DNA of 64,000 nt from Corbicula japonica (GCA_038501625.1 JAZAYU010000125.1:1-64000); one strand, 5' to 3'; counted from the first letter of the stretch, positions 22,701 to 32,330 are shown. Translations and numbers: made by a program. Notes: generated by a model not told the origin, from the sequence alone.

Positions 22701-24523
22701 CGAATTGAAAGTTCCATGTTAACCGCCATATGCATACCTTCTTTTTCGATAAACAACATTGAACTTTTTATTGGTGTTAATACCGAGTTGCGCTTACCGG
22801 GTGCTAGGCGTCGTGGGCAGTAATATGCATTTCGATTATTGCCCATGAACAGGCTCAATCATACCGAGCCTACAATATTCATATTTGTCGTGTTCGGTGG
22901 CTTTCAAAGTTCCTTCATAAACTGTCTTAACACAATAAAAATAATGGTCGACCTTTTACAGAAATGTCTCCAGTACAAATAACGCCAACAACAGATGTGC
23001 ATTGTAATAACAATATAAACTGTGTATTGTATGCTAAAATAAGTTAAAATCAAGTAAAACCAGACTAACAAGTTACTGTCTACTTTCCGATAACAGGTAA
23101 TATTGGACAAGACAGATGTGGTCTGAAAAGGCTCCTCTGACCCTAGCTGTTCCTATGAGCATATTGGCCTTGTCCAATATCACCTGGTATCTACGACGCT
23201 ATCTAGTTCTTTATATGATGTTAATAATAATATAACGACGATCTTTTATTGTTTTACGTAATATTGACTAACCTGAAAGAGACAGTTGAAGAGGGTATCC
23301 GCAACCAATGGTGCCATAGAATCCTAGGAGTCTAACGTAGATTGACGCTCCAAATCTGTTGCCGTTAACATTTTGTAGATAATGTATGCTGCCGCGTGAA
23401 ACATTTATAAACATCGTTATATAATCATCCATTGGTTTAGGAACAGGAACTATTTTGACATCCCACCAAGATATATTTTTGCCATCCAACTGAAGTTCGC
23501 TCAATGTGTTTCTAGGTACTGTCAAAGTTATTGTCCTGTCTTTAGTGCCATCACCTAATCCAGGATATATACTAGCTGGGTAAAACTGGTACGAGCTGGC
23601 AAATTGCGAAACTCCTTGCACGGTGGTCATATAAGGTATACCCGTTAGGTGTTCATCTTCAGAATACTGAAACACGCTGATTGGATTGTTAGCCTGAATG
23701 ACTGTTGGCTCAGATCTATCTTGATAAAAGTCGTCATACACTGACCCTTGCTCAAGAGCAACATCGAACTTGCTGTTAGTATTGAAAACATGAATTTTTG
23801 TGTTGTTTTTGTCAGCAAGTATTTTTATGATATATTTATTATTGGGATAAATTGGCGGCACTATGAATGTGTTTGTCCAATATTTGGTTGGTATCATTTG
23901 TTCGACAAGATCATTTTTATACCCCAATCCAAGGGGAACACTAGAACTAGATGATCCAGATATTACGGCTACAGGTTTGCTACTTATAACCAATGTTCCA
24001 CTTAAATCATGACTGTCTTGTAGCTGAAAAGTTTCAAACTTCTGTAAAGTAAAGTTTTTAAAAGAAAAAGTTGTTTGCTCAGAGGTCTTATATTTTATCG
24101 ATACTTCGGTTTCGCTCTCGACTCCCACAACAAGAACTGAAGTGTTTTGTCTGAAAGAAGGTCGATATGAGGCTGCTACGTATCTTGTTGTTAGTGCAGT
24201 TACTGGCAGAACAAGAAATCCCTCCGTATTGTAATAACCACCGTACACTACGACGGCCAAAGAGATGTTTACATTTGAAGAGACTTCTATGCCTTTAAAC
24301 TGAAGACCTGACTCCACTTGTACAAGAGTTTCATTCAAAAAAATCTGTGTCCCGTTTTCGATTTTAAACTGTTTATCATAGCCATTGAATGGAGATGTAA
24401 TTCGTACATACGCTTGAGAGTTCGATATTGACATTGGGGCGATGTAAAGGATTATGAAATCTCCATGTTTGTCGCTTACTATTTTGGAAGGCACTCCAAA
24501 CACAAAGTTTTTGCCAACAGTAG
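16746..24523 (-). CDS. IgGFc-binding domain plus two three-finger (Ly6/uPAR-like) domains, nine-exon gene
   Basis: Inferred coding exons, in order: 24523-23273, 20108-20016, 19750-19665, 19168-19097, 17865-17781, 17424-17324, 17172-17104, 16938-16815, 16777-16746. Every intron is GT-AG and every junction keeps phase. The product reads: IgGFc-binding N-terminal domain, Ser/Thr/Pro linker, two cysteine-rich domains with the CxxC...CC-x4-CN plan, short basic tail. IgGFc-binding-like domains occur in secreted mucus and immune-type proteins of animals; many invertebrate members join them to Cys-rich modules. A secreted or surface binding role is an inference. The first coding exon or start is uncertain. 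I saw no transmembrane segment at the C terminus, so secretion is favoured. Confidence 0.75.
16815..16938 (-). CDS. three-finger domain 2, exon 3
   Basis: 124 bases from CTGTTTTAG| to TATAG|GTACAT, phase 0 in, phase 1 out. It encodes ECSSKRSFYDLQ, then NVVACSQCCDSDFCNQNC and a short tail. It has the same C-x2-CC-x4-CN ending as domain 1 exon 3. Confidence 0.75.
17104..17172 (-). CDS. three-finger domain 2, exon 2
   Basis: 69 bases, 23 codons, phase 0 on both sides, with a strong acceptor (CTTTTTTCCAG|) and donor ACG|GTAAAC. It encodes VCKVEKDKWGSSFHYTMGC followed by VDKT, matching exon 2 of domain 1 (VCY...SGCIDRS) in length, phase and cysteine placement. Confidence 0.75.
17324..17424 (-). 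CDS. three-finger domain 2, exon 1
   Basis: 101 bases from TTGGCAG| to GGACAA|GTATGA, phase 1 in, phase 0 out. It encodes LSALDTRGPLCFDCTHKGEE then DICQTLQLCEQGQ, again a CxxC opening and two further cysteines. Confidence 0.75.
17781..17865 (-). CDS. three-finger domain 1, exon 3
   Basis: 85 bases from ATTACAG| to CCAG|GTTTTA. It encodes KCQNHGGNVHCHQCCDANFC then NTAGCGDP. The C-x2-CC-x4-CN ending is the signature of Ly6/uPAR/three-finger domains. Phase 0 in, phase 1 out. The donor is non-consensus beyond GT but the frame continues correctly into the next exon. Confidence 0.75.
18110..18140. repeat. short ACCAG repeats
   Basis: Three tandem CCAGA copies (GACCAGACCAGACCAGACGA) lie in an intron; looser GACGAG-like sequence follows. 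Confidence 0.5.
18730..18885 (+). repeat. partial Penelope-tail repeat (family A) in an intron
   Basis: It carries the terminal part of the family: TTCGTTAATTGTTTATG, TGTTCTCTCTTCCTTTCC, GGCTGCGTGAGGAGGCTGT and GTGTGCATATTTCACTTT. It lies antisense in the intron between the exons at 19097 and 17865. Confidence 0.6.
19097..19168 (-). CDS. three-finger domain 1, exon 2
   Basis: 72 bases, exactly 24 codons, phase 0 on both sides (TTAATAG| and AGC|GTAAGC). It starts VCYIQAYTRSEG and ends FRSGCIDRS, giving the VCY and SGC cysteines typical of the middle of the domain. Confidence 0.75.
19168..19331. other. intron sequence between three-finger exons
   Basis: Part of the intron between 19665 and 19168. 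It is AT-rich; a partial Penelope-tail copy and a family B copy lie just beyond. Confidence 0.4.
19360..19485 (+). repeat. partial Penelope-tail repeat (family A) in an intron
   Basis: Matching blocks are ATAATTGTTTTTGGTTTC, CATGCTCTTTTTTCCTCTC and AGAGGTTGTGCTTTCTGAGT. It is immediately followed by a family B repeat. Confidence 0.55.
19510..19620 (+). repeat. dispersed repeat family B in an intron
   Basis: It contains TTTACTGCCCATTAACTGGC and ATAGAGTCTGGAATGTTTCT followed by TTTCAAAGTTCACTTTTCATC, as in the other family B copies. Confidence 0.5.
19665..19750 (-). CDS. three-finger domain 1, exon 1
   Basis: 86 bases, acceptor after a T-rich tract (TTTTTGTTGAAG|), donor GAT|GTAAGA. It encodes GNGTWCMQCDNMLHLKYC then DSVTRCESEHD, supplying the opening CxxC and the next two cysteines of a Ly6/uPAR-type domain. 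Phase 1 in, phase 0 out. Confidence 0.75.
20016..20108 (-). CDS. Ser/Thr/Pro-rich linker exon of the IgGFc/three-finger gene
   Basis: 93 bases from TTTTCTAG| to CAATG|GTATGT, phase 1 in and phase 1 out. It encodes CDAQRPTSPPTTSTTSSHTV and continues with a few residues to EHN. The length, phase and Thr-rich composition suit a spacer between the large domain and the first cysteine domain. Confidence 0.7.
22558..22740. repeat. direct repeat pair about 150 bp apart
   Basis: GTTCCATGTTCACCGCCATA at 22560 recurs with one change at 22711, each followed by TGCATACC. The intervening DNA is not repeated. Confidence 0.65.
22760..22915 (+). repeat. dispersed repeat family B
   Basis: A well-preserved copy: CGAGTTGCGCTTACCGGGTG, CTAGGCGTCGTGGGCAGTAA, TTGCCCATGAACAGGCTCAA and CGTGTTCGGTGGCTTTCAAA. 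Confidence 0.65.
23094..23186. mobile_element. small inverted-repeat element
   Basis: CAGGTAATATTGGACAAG and CTTGTCCAATATCACCTG are inverse complements with one mismatch, 93 bp end to end. Non-coding, in the first recognised intron, about 90 bases past the IgGFc exon. Confidence 0.55.
23273..24523 (-). CDS. exon with IgGFc-binding N-terminal domain
   Basis: 1251 bases, bounded by TTTTCAG| and TTTCAG|GTTAGT, entering and leaving in phase 1. It encodes about 416 residues with hallmark blocks of the IgGFc-binding N-terminal domain: TRYVAASYRPSF, SVLVVGVESETEVSIKY, DLSGTLVISSKPVAVISG, NDLVEQMIPTKYWTNTFIVPP, ANNPISVFQYSED, IPYMTTVQGVSQFASSYQF and a final YGTIGCGYPLQL. Seven Asn-X-Ser/Thr sequons fit an extracellular protein. 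A serine cluster (SGSSSSSVPL) stands where related proteins often have a cysteine-containing segment. No in-frame ATG opens this exon: the longest frame starts at GTG (24503), and an in-frame stop lies immediately upstream of the acceptor. Confidence 0.85.
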
Positions 24524-24591
24524 CTGAAAACTAATGCAATTTTAATAAAGAATATGTAGATCATATTAAATAAGCACAGTAATTTTAATCG

Positions 24592-24780
24592 CCGTGTCCG
24601 GATTACATAAACTCAAAAGCTCGTCTGGTTCGGTGACTGCATTCGGAACAACTGCTCCAAACAAAAATATACAAAAGCACGACGTCCGCTGACGTCGCCG
24701 TAAAAGGCGTCAAACATAACGTCTGTAACGTAGCATAAATGCGCGCTAAATTATAACATTCTCCGGGCCACGAAAGGTAA
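24592..24780 (-). mobile_element. BEL/Pao LTR relic
   Basis: The reverse complement matches the LTRs of the element at 56528-59385: AGTCACCGAACCAGACGAGC, GACGCCTTTTACGGCGACGT, ACGTTACAGACGTTATG. It also shares the sequence just upstream of the 3' LTR (CCTTTCGTGGCCCGGA), so it is an LTR plus a little adjoining internal sequence and not a clean solo LTR. It lies immediately upstream of the IgGFc exon. Confidence 0.7.
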
Positions 24781-24798
24781 ATGCCTCTTTAGTCTTTT

Positions 24799-25594
24799 TA
24801 TGCCCCCGCCATGTAATGGCGGAAGGGCATATAGTGTTCACACTGGCTGTGTATGTGTCAGTGTGTCAGTGTGTGTCTATGTTCGCTCTGTAACTTTGTT
24901 ATTTCTTATTGGATTTTAAAATAACTTGGTATGAATGTTCACCATATCAAGGCGGTGTGTCGCGTACAATACCCATGCCTGTAGGTCCAAGGTCAAGGTC
25001 ACTGTTACTAAAAATAGAATTTTCTTGTCCCGGCTGTAACTTCCTTATGTATGGATGGATTTCAAAATAACTTGGCACAAATATTCATCATGATAAGGCG
25101 GTGTGTCGCGTACAACACCCATGCCTGTAAATCAAAGGTCAAGATCACTGTTACTAAAAATATAATTTTGTTATAAAAATCTTGTCTGCTCTGTTACTTT
25201 GTTATATTTCTTATTGTATTTTAAAATAACTTGGTATAAATGTTTATTATATCAAGACAATGTGTTGTGTACTATACCCATGCATGTAGGTCCAAGGTCA
25301 AGGTCACTGTTACAAAAAATTGAAATTACTTGTACTGGCTATAACTTTGTTATTAGCAGAGTGATTTAGAAATAATTTGGCACAAATGTTCACTATGACA
25401 AGGCGTTGTGTTGTGTACAATACCCATGCCTGTAGGTCCAAGGTCAAGGTCACTATTACTAAAATCACAATTATCTTGTCTGGGCTGTGAGTTTGCTATT
25501 ACTTATTGGATTTTAAAATAACTTGTTATAAATGTTTACCATGACAAACATGCATAGCGGGGGCATCCGTGTCCTATGGACACATTTCTAGTTT
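24799..25594. mobile_element. pearl-like element with four tandem ~150-bp units
   Basis: It begins TTATGCCCCCGCCATGTAATG and ends GCGGGGGCATCCGTGTCC...GGACACATTTCTAG. Between them a unit containing GTCCAAGGTCAAGGTCACT recurs at about 24984, 25130, 25290 and 25437 (spacing 146, 160, 147). Non-coding tandem-core elements like this are known from bivalves (pearl family, related to non-autonomous Helitrons). The assignment rests on architecture only. Confidence 0.6.
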
Positions 25595-26329
25595 CACAAA
25601 ATATCACTATATAAATATCAGATCCCATTGGGGAAAACAGTACGAAATGTTAACCCGAGAGAAGTAATGTCAAACGAGGCGTTGACATTAAAGATATTTA
25701 TTTTTAGATCCACGCGAGGGTGACATGATGCCGTCGCATATGTGACAGTAGCAATTATCTCCCTGTGACGTCACATTACGCTATATAGTAAACTAATCAC
25801 GTGAGGTGTAATAATGTATCTTATTACTATTTAAAAAAAATGACTAAAAAAGCACTAAACATAGTGTTTGAAATAAAATTGTACCGTCAATTCATTATGG
25901 AAACTTTGATTTTGAAAAATTACTCATTTTAACTGTAAGCGTTACGCTGGTAGGATTTATATACTGATAACAGTACTGACGATATGTACGTGGAGAGTTT
26001 TAAGGCCGCCACGCAAGAAGTGCTTTTGGGAATTTCAAATGATATCGCCTCTACTACGGAGTGAACCCGTAAGTGAATATTGTAGACGATAAATGAATGG
26101 TAATTTGTACAACCTTAATCTCAAACTTAACGTCATTCACTAGTTAATAATTCAACAGTCGATTACTTATTTATTCCCATATTTCCAGTTCCATAAAAGT
26201 AATCAAAACTTGGATTAAAGTAATGAAACATTGTGCATTTCTGTTTTTATTAATTAGCACTGATTGACTCATGAGAGAGAAATAAACCTAATTGAAACAA
26301 CTTTTAAATTATTAAACAATTTGAACTTG
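25595..26329. other. unassigned DNA
   Basis: No gene or recognised repeat between the pearl-like element and the pseudo-exon. Confidence 0.35.
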
Positions 26330-26540
26330 TAATAAGAGTTTTTCATTCAATTTCAAGCAGGTTCCATTATCCACTGTTAACTGCCTTTCATAGTTATTGA
26401 ATGCAGATGATTTTTACCTATGAGCTGGTTAAGTTAGAAATTGGTGTTATGTATAGAATTATAAAATCACGCGAGTATATTTTCTTTAAAGGCACTCAAA
26501 ACTGAATTTTGGCCAACAGAAGATTCAAAATAATATTAAT
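26330..26540 (-). pseudogene. decayed partial copy of the IgGFc exon
   Basis: The order of matching blocks follows 24303-24525 of the intact exon: GAGTTTTTCATTCAATTTCA, ACTGCCTTTCATAGTTATTG AATGCAGATG, AATTATAAAATC, TAAAGGCACTCAAAACTGAA and TTGGCCAACAG. It has many substitutions and gaps and no open frame. It corresponds to the first ~75 codons of the exon, so it is a relic of an upstream duplicate. Confidence 0.7.
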
Positions 26541-27059
26541 TTATAAAAATGGTGTAATTAAATATACGATGTACAATAATACATTGAATAGTAAATACTA
26601 AATGCTGTTTTTAGTATATATTGTAGTTAGTATATATTGTAGTTATTACAATGCGCTTAACCAGTAGGTTTACTTTTATACACATATCATAGTCGGTTAC
26701 ATGGGTCCTTGAAACTCACGATAGAACGCCGACCTTTAGCGGATGCATGTGTTGAACGGCCTAAAAGCTGGTCAAATCAAGGTAAGATAGTTTGTTGCTT
26801 TCTTCAGTGTGCATTATGTTGTTCAAAAAATGATGTCTTATTATGTTAGTAGGTCTAAATTCGAGTTATCGTGAAATCTAACTTAAACTACTGAGCTGAT
26901 AAGTTGAAATTTCAAGATCACAAATTTGCACTTGGAGCCAATAAAGTCAAAATGTTGAGTAAGATAATGGAACATTCGAGAAAACAAATGACATTTGTTT
27001 ACTAATTGTCAAAATTTCTGTAAGTCTGTTCCGTCGCTAGTGGATGCAGAGTATACCAA

Positions 27060-27160
27060 AAGAATCTCATCCTTGATTGGCCTCGAACCCGCATTCTCCA
27101 TAAATGGATTGGTATCCGACGATCTAACCACAGTGACTGACAAAAGTAATTTATTTTATA
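27060..27160 (-). repeat. tRNA-like relic / SINE head
   Basis: On the minus strand, GTGGTTAGATCGTCGGATAC resembles an A box and GCGGGTTCGAGGCCAATC a B box at suitable spacing. The stems do not close well. Confidence 0.35.
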
Positions 27161-27540
27161 ACGACCTTTGTCTTTTGTATTTGAATAAAATGAATGCTTA
27201 TTGCTTTTATTAATACGAATACGTACATAGCGTATTCTTTATTTTATGATTTCGAGTGATTACATGTAATAGAATTTTCCCGGTGAAATAAAAGTGGTAT
27301 TTCACTGTTTTCAAACAGTGGGGTATCATATTTATTTTCACTCCTTTTTTCAAGTTGGTACCCAAATGCACTAAACATTCCGAATGAGAACGTTTAAAAA
27401 ACGTGCTCAAATTCGGGTAAATGACGTCATGATGTCGCGTCATAAACAAACGTTTTTGGTGCCATTTCATGCAATTTTTCTGTCGATTTAACACAAATTG
27501 TGCACCAAAGGAATAAAATAAAAAGAAAATTTCTTTTTAC

Positions 27541-27672
27541 AGGTGAAAGATAGAATTATATTTCACTCGCGAACTCTGGAATTTTGTATTTTCACCCGTG
27601 AGCCGTGGCTTCGCCACTCGCGAAAATACGAATTCTGGAGCTGAATCGGTGAAATATATTTCTATCTTACAC
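27541..27672. mobile_element. imperfect palindromic MITE
   Basis: GTGAAAGATAGAATTATATTTCAC near the left and GTGAAATATATTTCTATCTTACAC near the right are inverse complements with mismatches. Inside, CTCTGGAATTTTGTATTTTC pairs with AAAATACGAATTCTGGAG. The centre (GTGAGCCGTGGCTTCGCCAC) is a smaller hairpin. Confidence 0.6.
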
Positions 27673-28199
27673 TGTTAAAAACAAGTTTCCTCTATATCCT
27701 GATAGTATTTATGGGGTAAAATTGTGATCGCTTTTTTCCTGTGAACAGTGGTTAGTACAGCAATTTAATTTACATATAGATTTGAGGCCCGCATAAACAA
27801 AAACATTTATATCAATAATACATTATTATTCTTCAAACAACATCTTTCAAATTGTACAATGTTTGAATCTTCAACCTGAATGTGGGCATTGGAACGTGCA
27901 TGGAATTAGATAATTAGATAAATGATGTTCTTGCAAATTAAGAATATTGGGCATTGTTCTTTTATGGCATGCTCGTTAACAACTTTAAATACGCATTAGC
28001 CAGTTTCGCTTGTGTTTAATTGCATATTAATTCTGCATTTTATCTTTTTGTAAAAGAAACATAATAATATTTGTATACATGCATTATTTAACCGATATTC
28101 GATAAACTCTTCTTTCTTTTAAAATCATATTTGGAATAATTTATTTCGCAATTTACTTAAGATGATTTAAGCCACGTCAGGGCGGTGATATTTTTGACA
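27673..28199. other. unassigned AT-rich DNA
   Basis: Nothing recognised. Confidence 0.35.
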
Positions 28200-28204
28200 T
28201 TTTT

Positions 28205-28486
28205 AATTGTAACTAACACGATCCTGTGAATTTTTTAAATATTATATTTTCCGAAAACTTTTTTTAATTTTATCGATTTTCTTGCGGACTTTTTTATCGG
28301 GTGATTACACGTGAATCAAATAGGAAAACTTGAATTTTTCCAATCGGAATTTTTCCGGTCGGAATTTTTTCCTATCGGTAAAAATTCCGATCGAAAGAGG
28401 TGATTCCGATCGGAATGTTTCCTGCGTTCTTTGAATTCCTATCGGAATTTGTGTTGCTTTTATCTTTCCGATCGGAATCAGTGCTA
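28205..28486 (+). repeat. repeat element with TTCCGATCGGAA array, copy 1
   Basis: The head GATCCTGTGAATTTTTTAAA TATTATATTTTCCGAAAAC is followed from 28335 by about seven copies of the palindrome TTCCGATCGGAA or near variants (TTCCTATCGGAA, TTCCGGTCGGAA) at irregular spacing. The reverse of the same arrangement is at 54360-54775, so this is one dispersed element. Confidence 0.7.
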
Positions 28487-30237
28487 TGAGAAATGTTTTT
28501 GCAAAGATTTATTTAAATCTCAACTTATGTCGTATTTACAATATCCGGTTATTAAGGTCAGCTGTTGTATTTTCTTATGAAAATGAAAAAAAAAAATATT
28601 GTGATTAAAGAAAAACAAAATGCAAATATTATTATAAATATACACTCACTATTCTGTAAGTAAGTTATTTTTATTATATTTTGTTGAAAAAATCTGAATC
28701 TCGTGGTCATGACTGACAACTTGACATTGTTGTTATCGTCAACATCGTTTAATGTTTTCGTCAAAATGACTCATTACATAAATATAGATAATTTTCCATC
28801 TCCATTATTTATCCGTTTTAATACTGATATAGATTGAAGGCCTTCCTTGTGCTCACACAGACACTGACGCATGAACTAACACAGCCGTCACATAATACAC
28901 GTTGTACTTGTATGTGTTTGACGTACTTCTTGATTTATATTCTAAGAAGACTTGTCAGACTTACTGATTCTTTTCAGTCCTGTCGGTTGTTTTCTCGTTA
29001 AAGGTCAATCTCATTCTTTCATGTTGAGACCATACAATGCAGATTATGGAATGTTAATCATTTGAAAATAACGCGTTAAATACCGAGTTAAGGTGGAATG
29101 CGGAATAAGATATTTCTTTAAATAAGAAGATCTCCAGCTTGAAGTTTTTCCCTTAGGAAAATTTTGATTCCACTTTCAGCATGCTTAAGCTTATACGATG
29201 CTATGCTGTCAGAATTTCCATGAGTTAAAATACTATTTTTACTTTCAGTTTTGCGATTTTATAGGTGACAATCTGATTGGTTCAACGGGTTTCTGATAAA
29301 AACATGTTTTAGTTTCTCGTAGTCAGATCCTGATAACGTAACGGGTTTCAAGAAATGATTTTAATCAGATTGACGCATACAGAGTGTAAAATAAGTTACT
29401 TGTCTTGCCTTCGATGCATGTTATTAACTTGGTCTTATTGATACAAACGATCTATTACAATTATAATAGAGTTTATACCTTTGGCAAACATTCTTTAAAC
29501 ACATGTCAGGCACACAGCTTTCTTCAAATCGATAAGTAATTTTTTTTTCTATTTTACGTATTTTACGATTAGACTACTATAAAAATTATTTCACATTCTG
29601 CATTATACAAGCACATTCATATCTACAAGTAATCTACAAATCAAATGATAAGTTATAACGAAATGTCCGAAATAAGTTTTATATTCGCTTAGCGCGTTTG
29701 GCGTTATCGAAATTCTTTTCTCAACCATGCCACCTATATAGCTAAAGCTGTTTAATTTGACTGGAAAACATTACACTATTAAAGACGAGAATCTTTTTTA
29801 AAAGAGAGAAAGTCTAGTTTCGTTTTTCTTTCTTCCTCGGTGAAGAGGCGATCGCCACCTCCGAGCTTTACGTTTTACATTATAAAAGCTGAAAGCGGTA
29901 TTTGTTTATTTCATTTTAATAATGCATATATTTTGATTACTAAAATATACCAGATATACATCTATGCGCTGTCTACGGTAGAATACTAGGCCTAACACCC
30001 GCCCAAGAGATCTCCAAAAAATTAGAATTGTTCAAGTTATGTCACAACTATCTCATCTACAACAAATTTCCCACAATTCGGATAATTAAATTCTTAAGTT
30101 GTCATCTATTATATATTACAATTACGATATAACAATTCACTGCAGTTTTTGCGCTAGTCTGGTTCCCATCGTTCTGTTAACTGTGCCGGACCCGGTCGAG
30201 AAGACAGTTCCGTGCCGATAACGTAACAAGAATATAT
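28487..30237. other. unassigned AT-rich DNA
   Basis: About 1.75 kb without a recognisable gene. Short frames such as minus 28558-28764 carry no family signature. Confidence 0.35.
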
Positions 30238-32114
30238 GACAATGACAATGACAAATATTTTATTCGGCATTAAAGTATACAATACAATTATAGCCGATAA
30301 ATACAATACACTGTAAAGTGCAAGTCATGACAATTAACATTTATCAATTATAATTTACATACAATTGTACAGAGAGACTAAGGTACTTAAATATTATTTC
30401 GCTCTTTAAAAGCGAAATATATATACTTAGCTAGATTATTAAGAAGTTTTGGATTTTTTATATGATAGAAGTGTTTCAAACTTTTGTAATGTTGGCCAAT
30501 GACAATAATATGGACTGAAAAATTGTTTTCTAAGATAGTAGTATTTTGGACATACAAGTAAAAAAATGATATTCGTTTTATGGTAAGTTCATGTGACAAC
30601 TTGTACAAATTCTATTTTCTACTGGAATATTTCTGTGTCGACCTGTTTCAATAGCTAGTTCATGGGAAGATAATCTGAATCTCGCTAACGCTGTTTTATA
30701 TTTATTTGGTAATATACATTTGAGATATTTTTCACATTCGAACTCATGTTTATATAGACTATATGTTGCCAATCTCCTTGAATTATTTATACTAGAATAC
30801 CATCCTTGTTTATAAATATCTAATATTCTGTTTCTTATGATATACAAATGTAATTGACAGTGGTTATTAACTTGATTAAGCCAAATATTTAACATTCCAA
30901 TATTACTTAAAATAGTTTTTATTTGGTGTGCCCAATTGTTTCCGTTATATGTAATACCGTTTTCGGCATCATTTTTGAGTGTGTTGTACATTCGTTTTAT
31001 CAAACTTGTATTGTTAAGTTGCAGTATTTTAAACCAATATTTTATAAGAATAATATGACGTTGAATTTTCATGGGATGCCGCCCAAGTTCGCCATATAAA
31101 CCATCTAGATTTGTTGATGTTTTTACACTAAAATTTTTTCTCAAAAATTTGGTATGAATAATTTCTAAGTTCTTCCCTTCATGATATCCAAATACTTCCG
31201 CACTGTAATTCAAAATTGACCCAACTAGGGTATCGAACAATTTACATTTGTCAGTTACAGATAATTCGAGTTGATTAAAAGCAATAAATAAGTTGTGTAG
31301 GGCAGATAATGAATGTTGTGCGAGTTTCTTCTGTGTTCTGAACCAGTTTCCGTTTTTATACAAGTTCACACCTAGATATTTAAACGTTTTAACATTTTCA
31401 AGCACTATATTGTTGAATAAAAAGTCATGTGTTGTATGCCTTCCTTGTTCCAAAATCATAATTTTAGTTTTATTTGTGTTCACTGTCAGCCCCCAAGTTG
31501 TACAGTAATTAAAGAGATCATTAAGCATTGACTGTAGAGCTTCCGGTTTATGCGAAAAGAGAACCATATCATCTGCGAATAATATGAGATATATTTTGAT
31601 ATCTTCTATGGTGAATAGCCCGTCAATATTATTGTTTATATTATTTGTGATATCGTTAACGAAGAATAAAAAGAGTAGACTGGAGGTGGGTCCCCTTGTT
31701 TTGCCCCAATATTTGATTCGAAAAAATCTGATACACTATTATGGTATTTTACCGCAGCTTTAACGGCACAGTACATACTCTGTATCGCTTTAACAAATTT
31801 AGTACTCACTTGCTCTTTTAGAAGTTTTTGTAGAATAAATGTTCTTTTTAATTTATCAAAGCATTTTTCAAAATCGATAAAAGCACAATATACTTTTTTA
31901 CGATTATAGAGGGAGTTTACAATAATTGAATGTAATAAGAATATACTGTCAACACTAGATTTTCCTTTTTGGAAGCCAAATTGATTGTCAATAATTGTTT
32001 AATGTTTTGTAGACCATTTTGTAAATCTATTCAACAGAACTTGAGAATAAATTTTTGCTATGGTGTTAATAAGTGTTATACCCCTGTAATTTTTTGGTTC
32101 TTCTAAATCACCCC
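30238..32114 (-). mobile_element. LINE copy B, 5'-truncated
   Basis: On the minus strand the 3' end terminates in TGTCAT microsatellite repeats (30238-30258 on plus: ATGACAATGACAATGACAAA). Upstream lies an almost complete reverse-transcriptase core plus C-terminal region. The 5' end is cut at about 32114, exactly where the large inverted repeat begins. Confidence 0.75.
30420..32110 (-). pseudogene. non-LTR reverse transcriptase (LINE ORF2), broken
   Basis: Reading from 32110 downwards: EEPKNYRGITLINTIAKIYS, QFGFQKGKSSVDSIFLLHS, VYCAFIDFEKCFDKL (first catalytic Asp region), a QGDP block, then YLILFADDMVLFS (catalytic FADD), TFKYLGVNL, YGELGRHPM and C-terminal IETGRHRNIPVENRICTSC. Breaks: a TAA near 31998, a 1-base loss near 31690 at the QGDP block, a TAA near 30576 after CTSCHMNLP and a 1-base gain in the following T-run. 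The longest uninterrupted piece is 31567-30578, open upstream to about 31690. Confidence 0.8.
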
Positions 32115-32184
32115 AGTAGTACCTGGGACGCTTTAAAGGCAAACAAACATTACGTAACATTACGTAACATGACATAACATGACC

Positions 32185-32330
32185 TAGTTAGCGGTCATCT
32201 TGTTACTAAAAATAGATGACCTACTTAGCGGCCATCTTGTGACGAAACATGACCTAGATAGCGGCCATCTTTTTTCTATAAATACATGACCTAGATAACG
32301 GCCATCTTGTTTCTATAAATAAAATCTCAG
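32185..32330. repeat. ~45-bp tandem subrepeats in the outer left arm
   Basis: Four units share ATGACCTAG.TAGCGGCCATCTTG followed by an A/T-rich linker. The inverse set is at 37325-37470. Confidence 0.8.

Larger units (their letters stand above)
20109..23272. other. long intron of the IgGFc/three-finger gene
   Basis: About 3.2 kb with no further exon that keeps phase. It holds the 29-bp direct repeat pair at 22560/22711, a family B copy and a small inverted-repeat element (23094-23186). A fragment ATATGCATATCAGGAATCGC (21963-21982) is a reversed end of family A. Confidence 0.5.

Noticed and set aside
28335..28486. CRISPR-like array of TTCCGATCGGAA
   Set aside because: The motif is short, palindromic and irregularly spaced, and the genome is eukaryotic.
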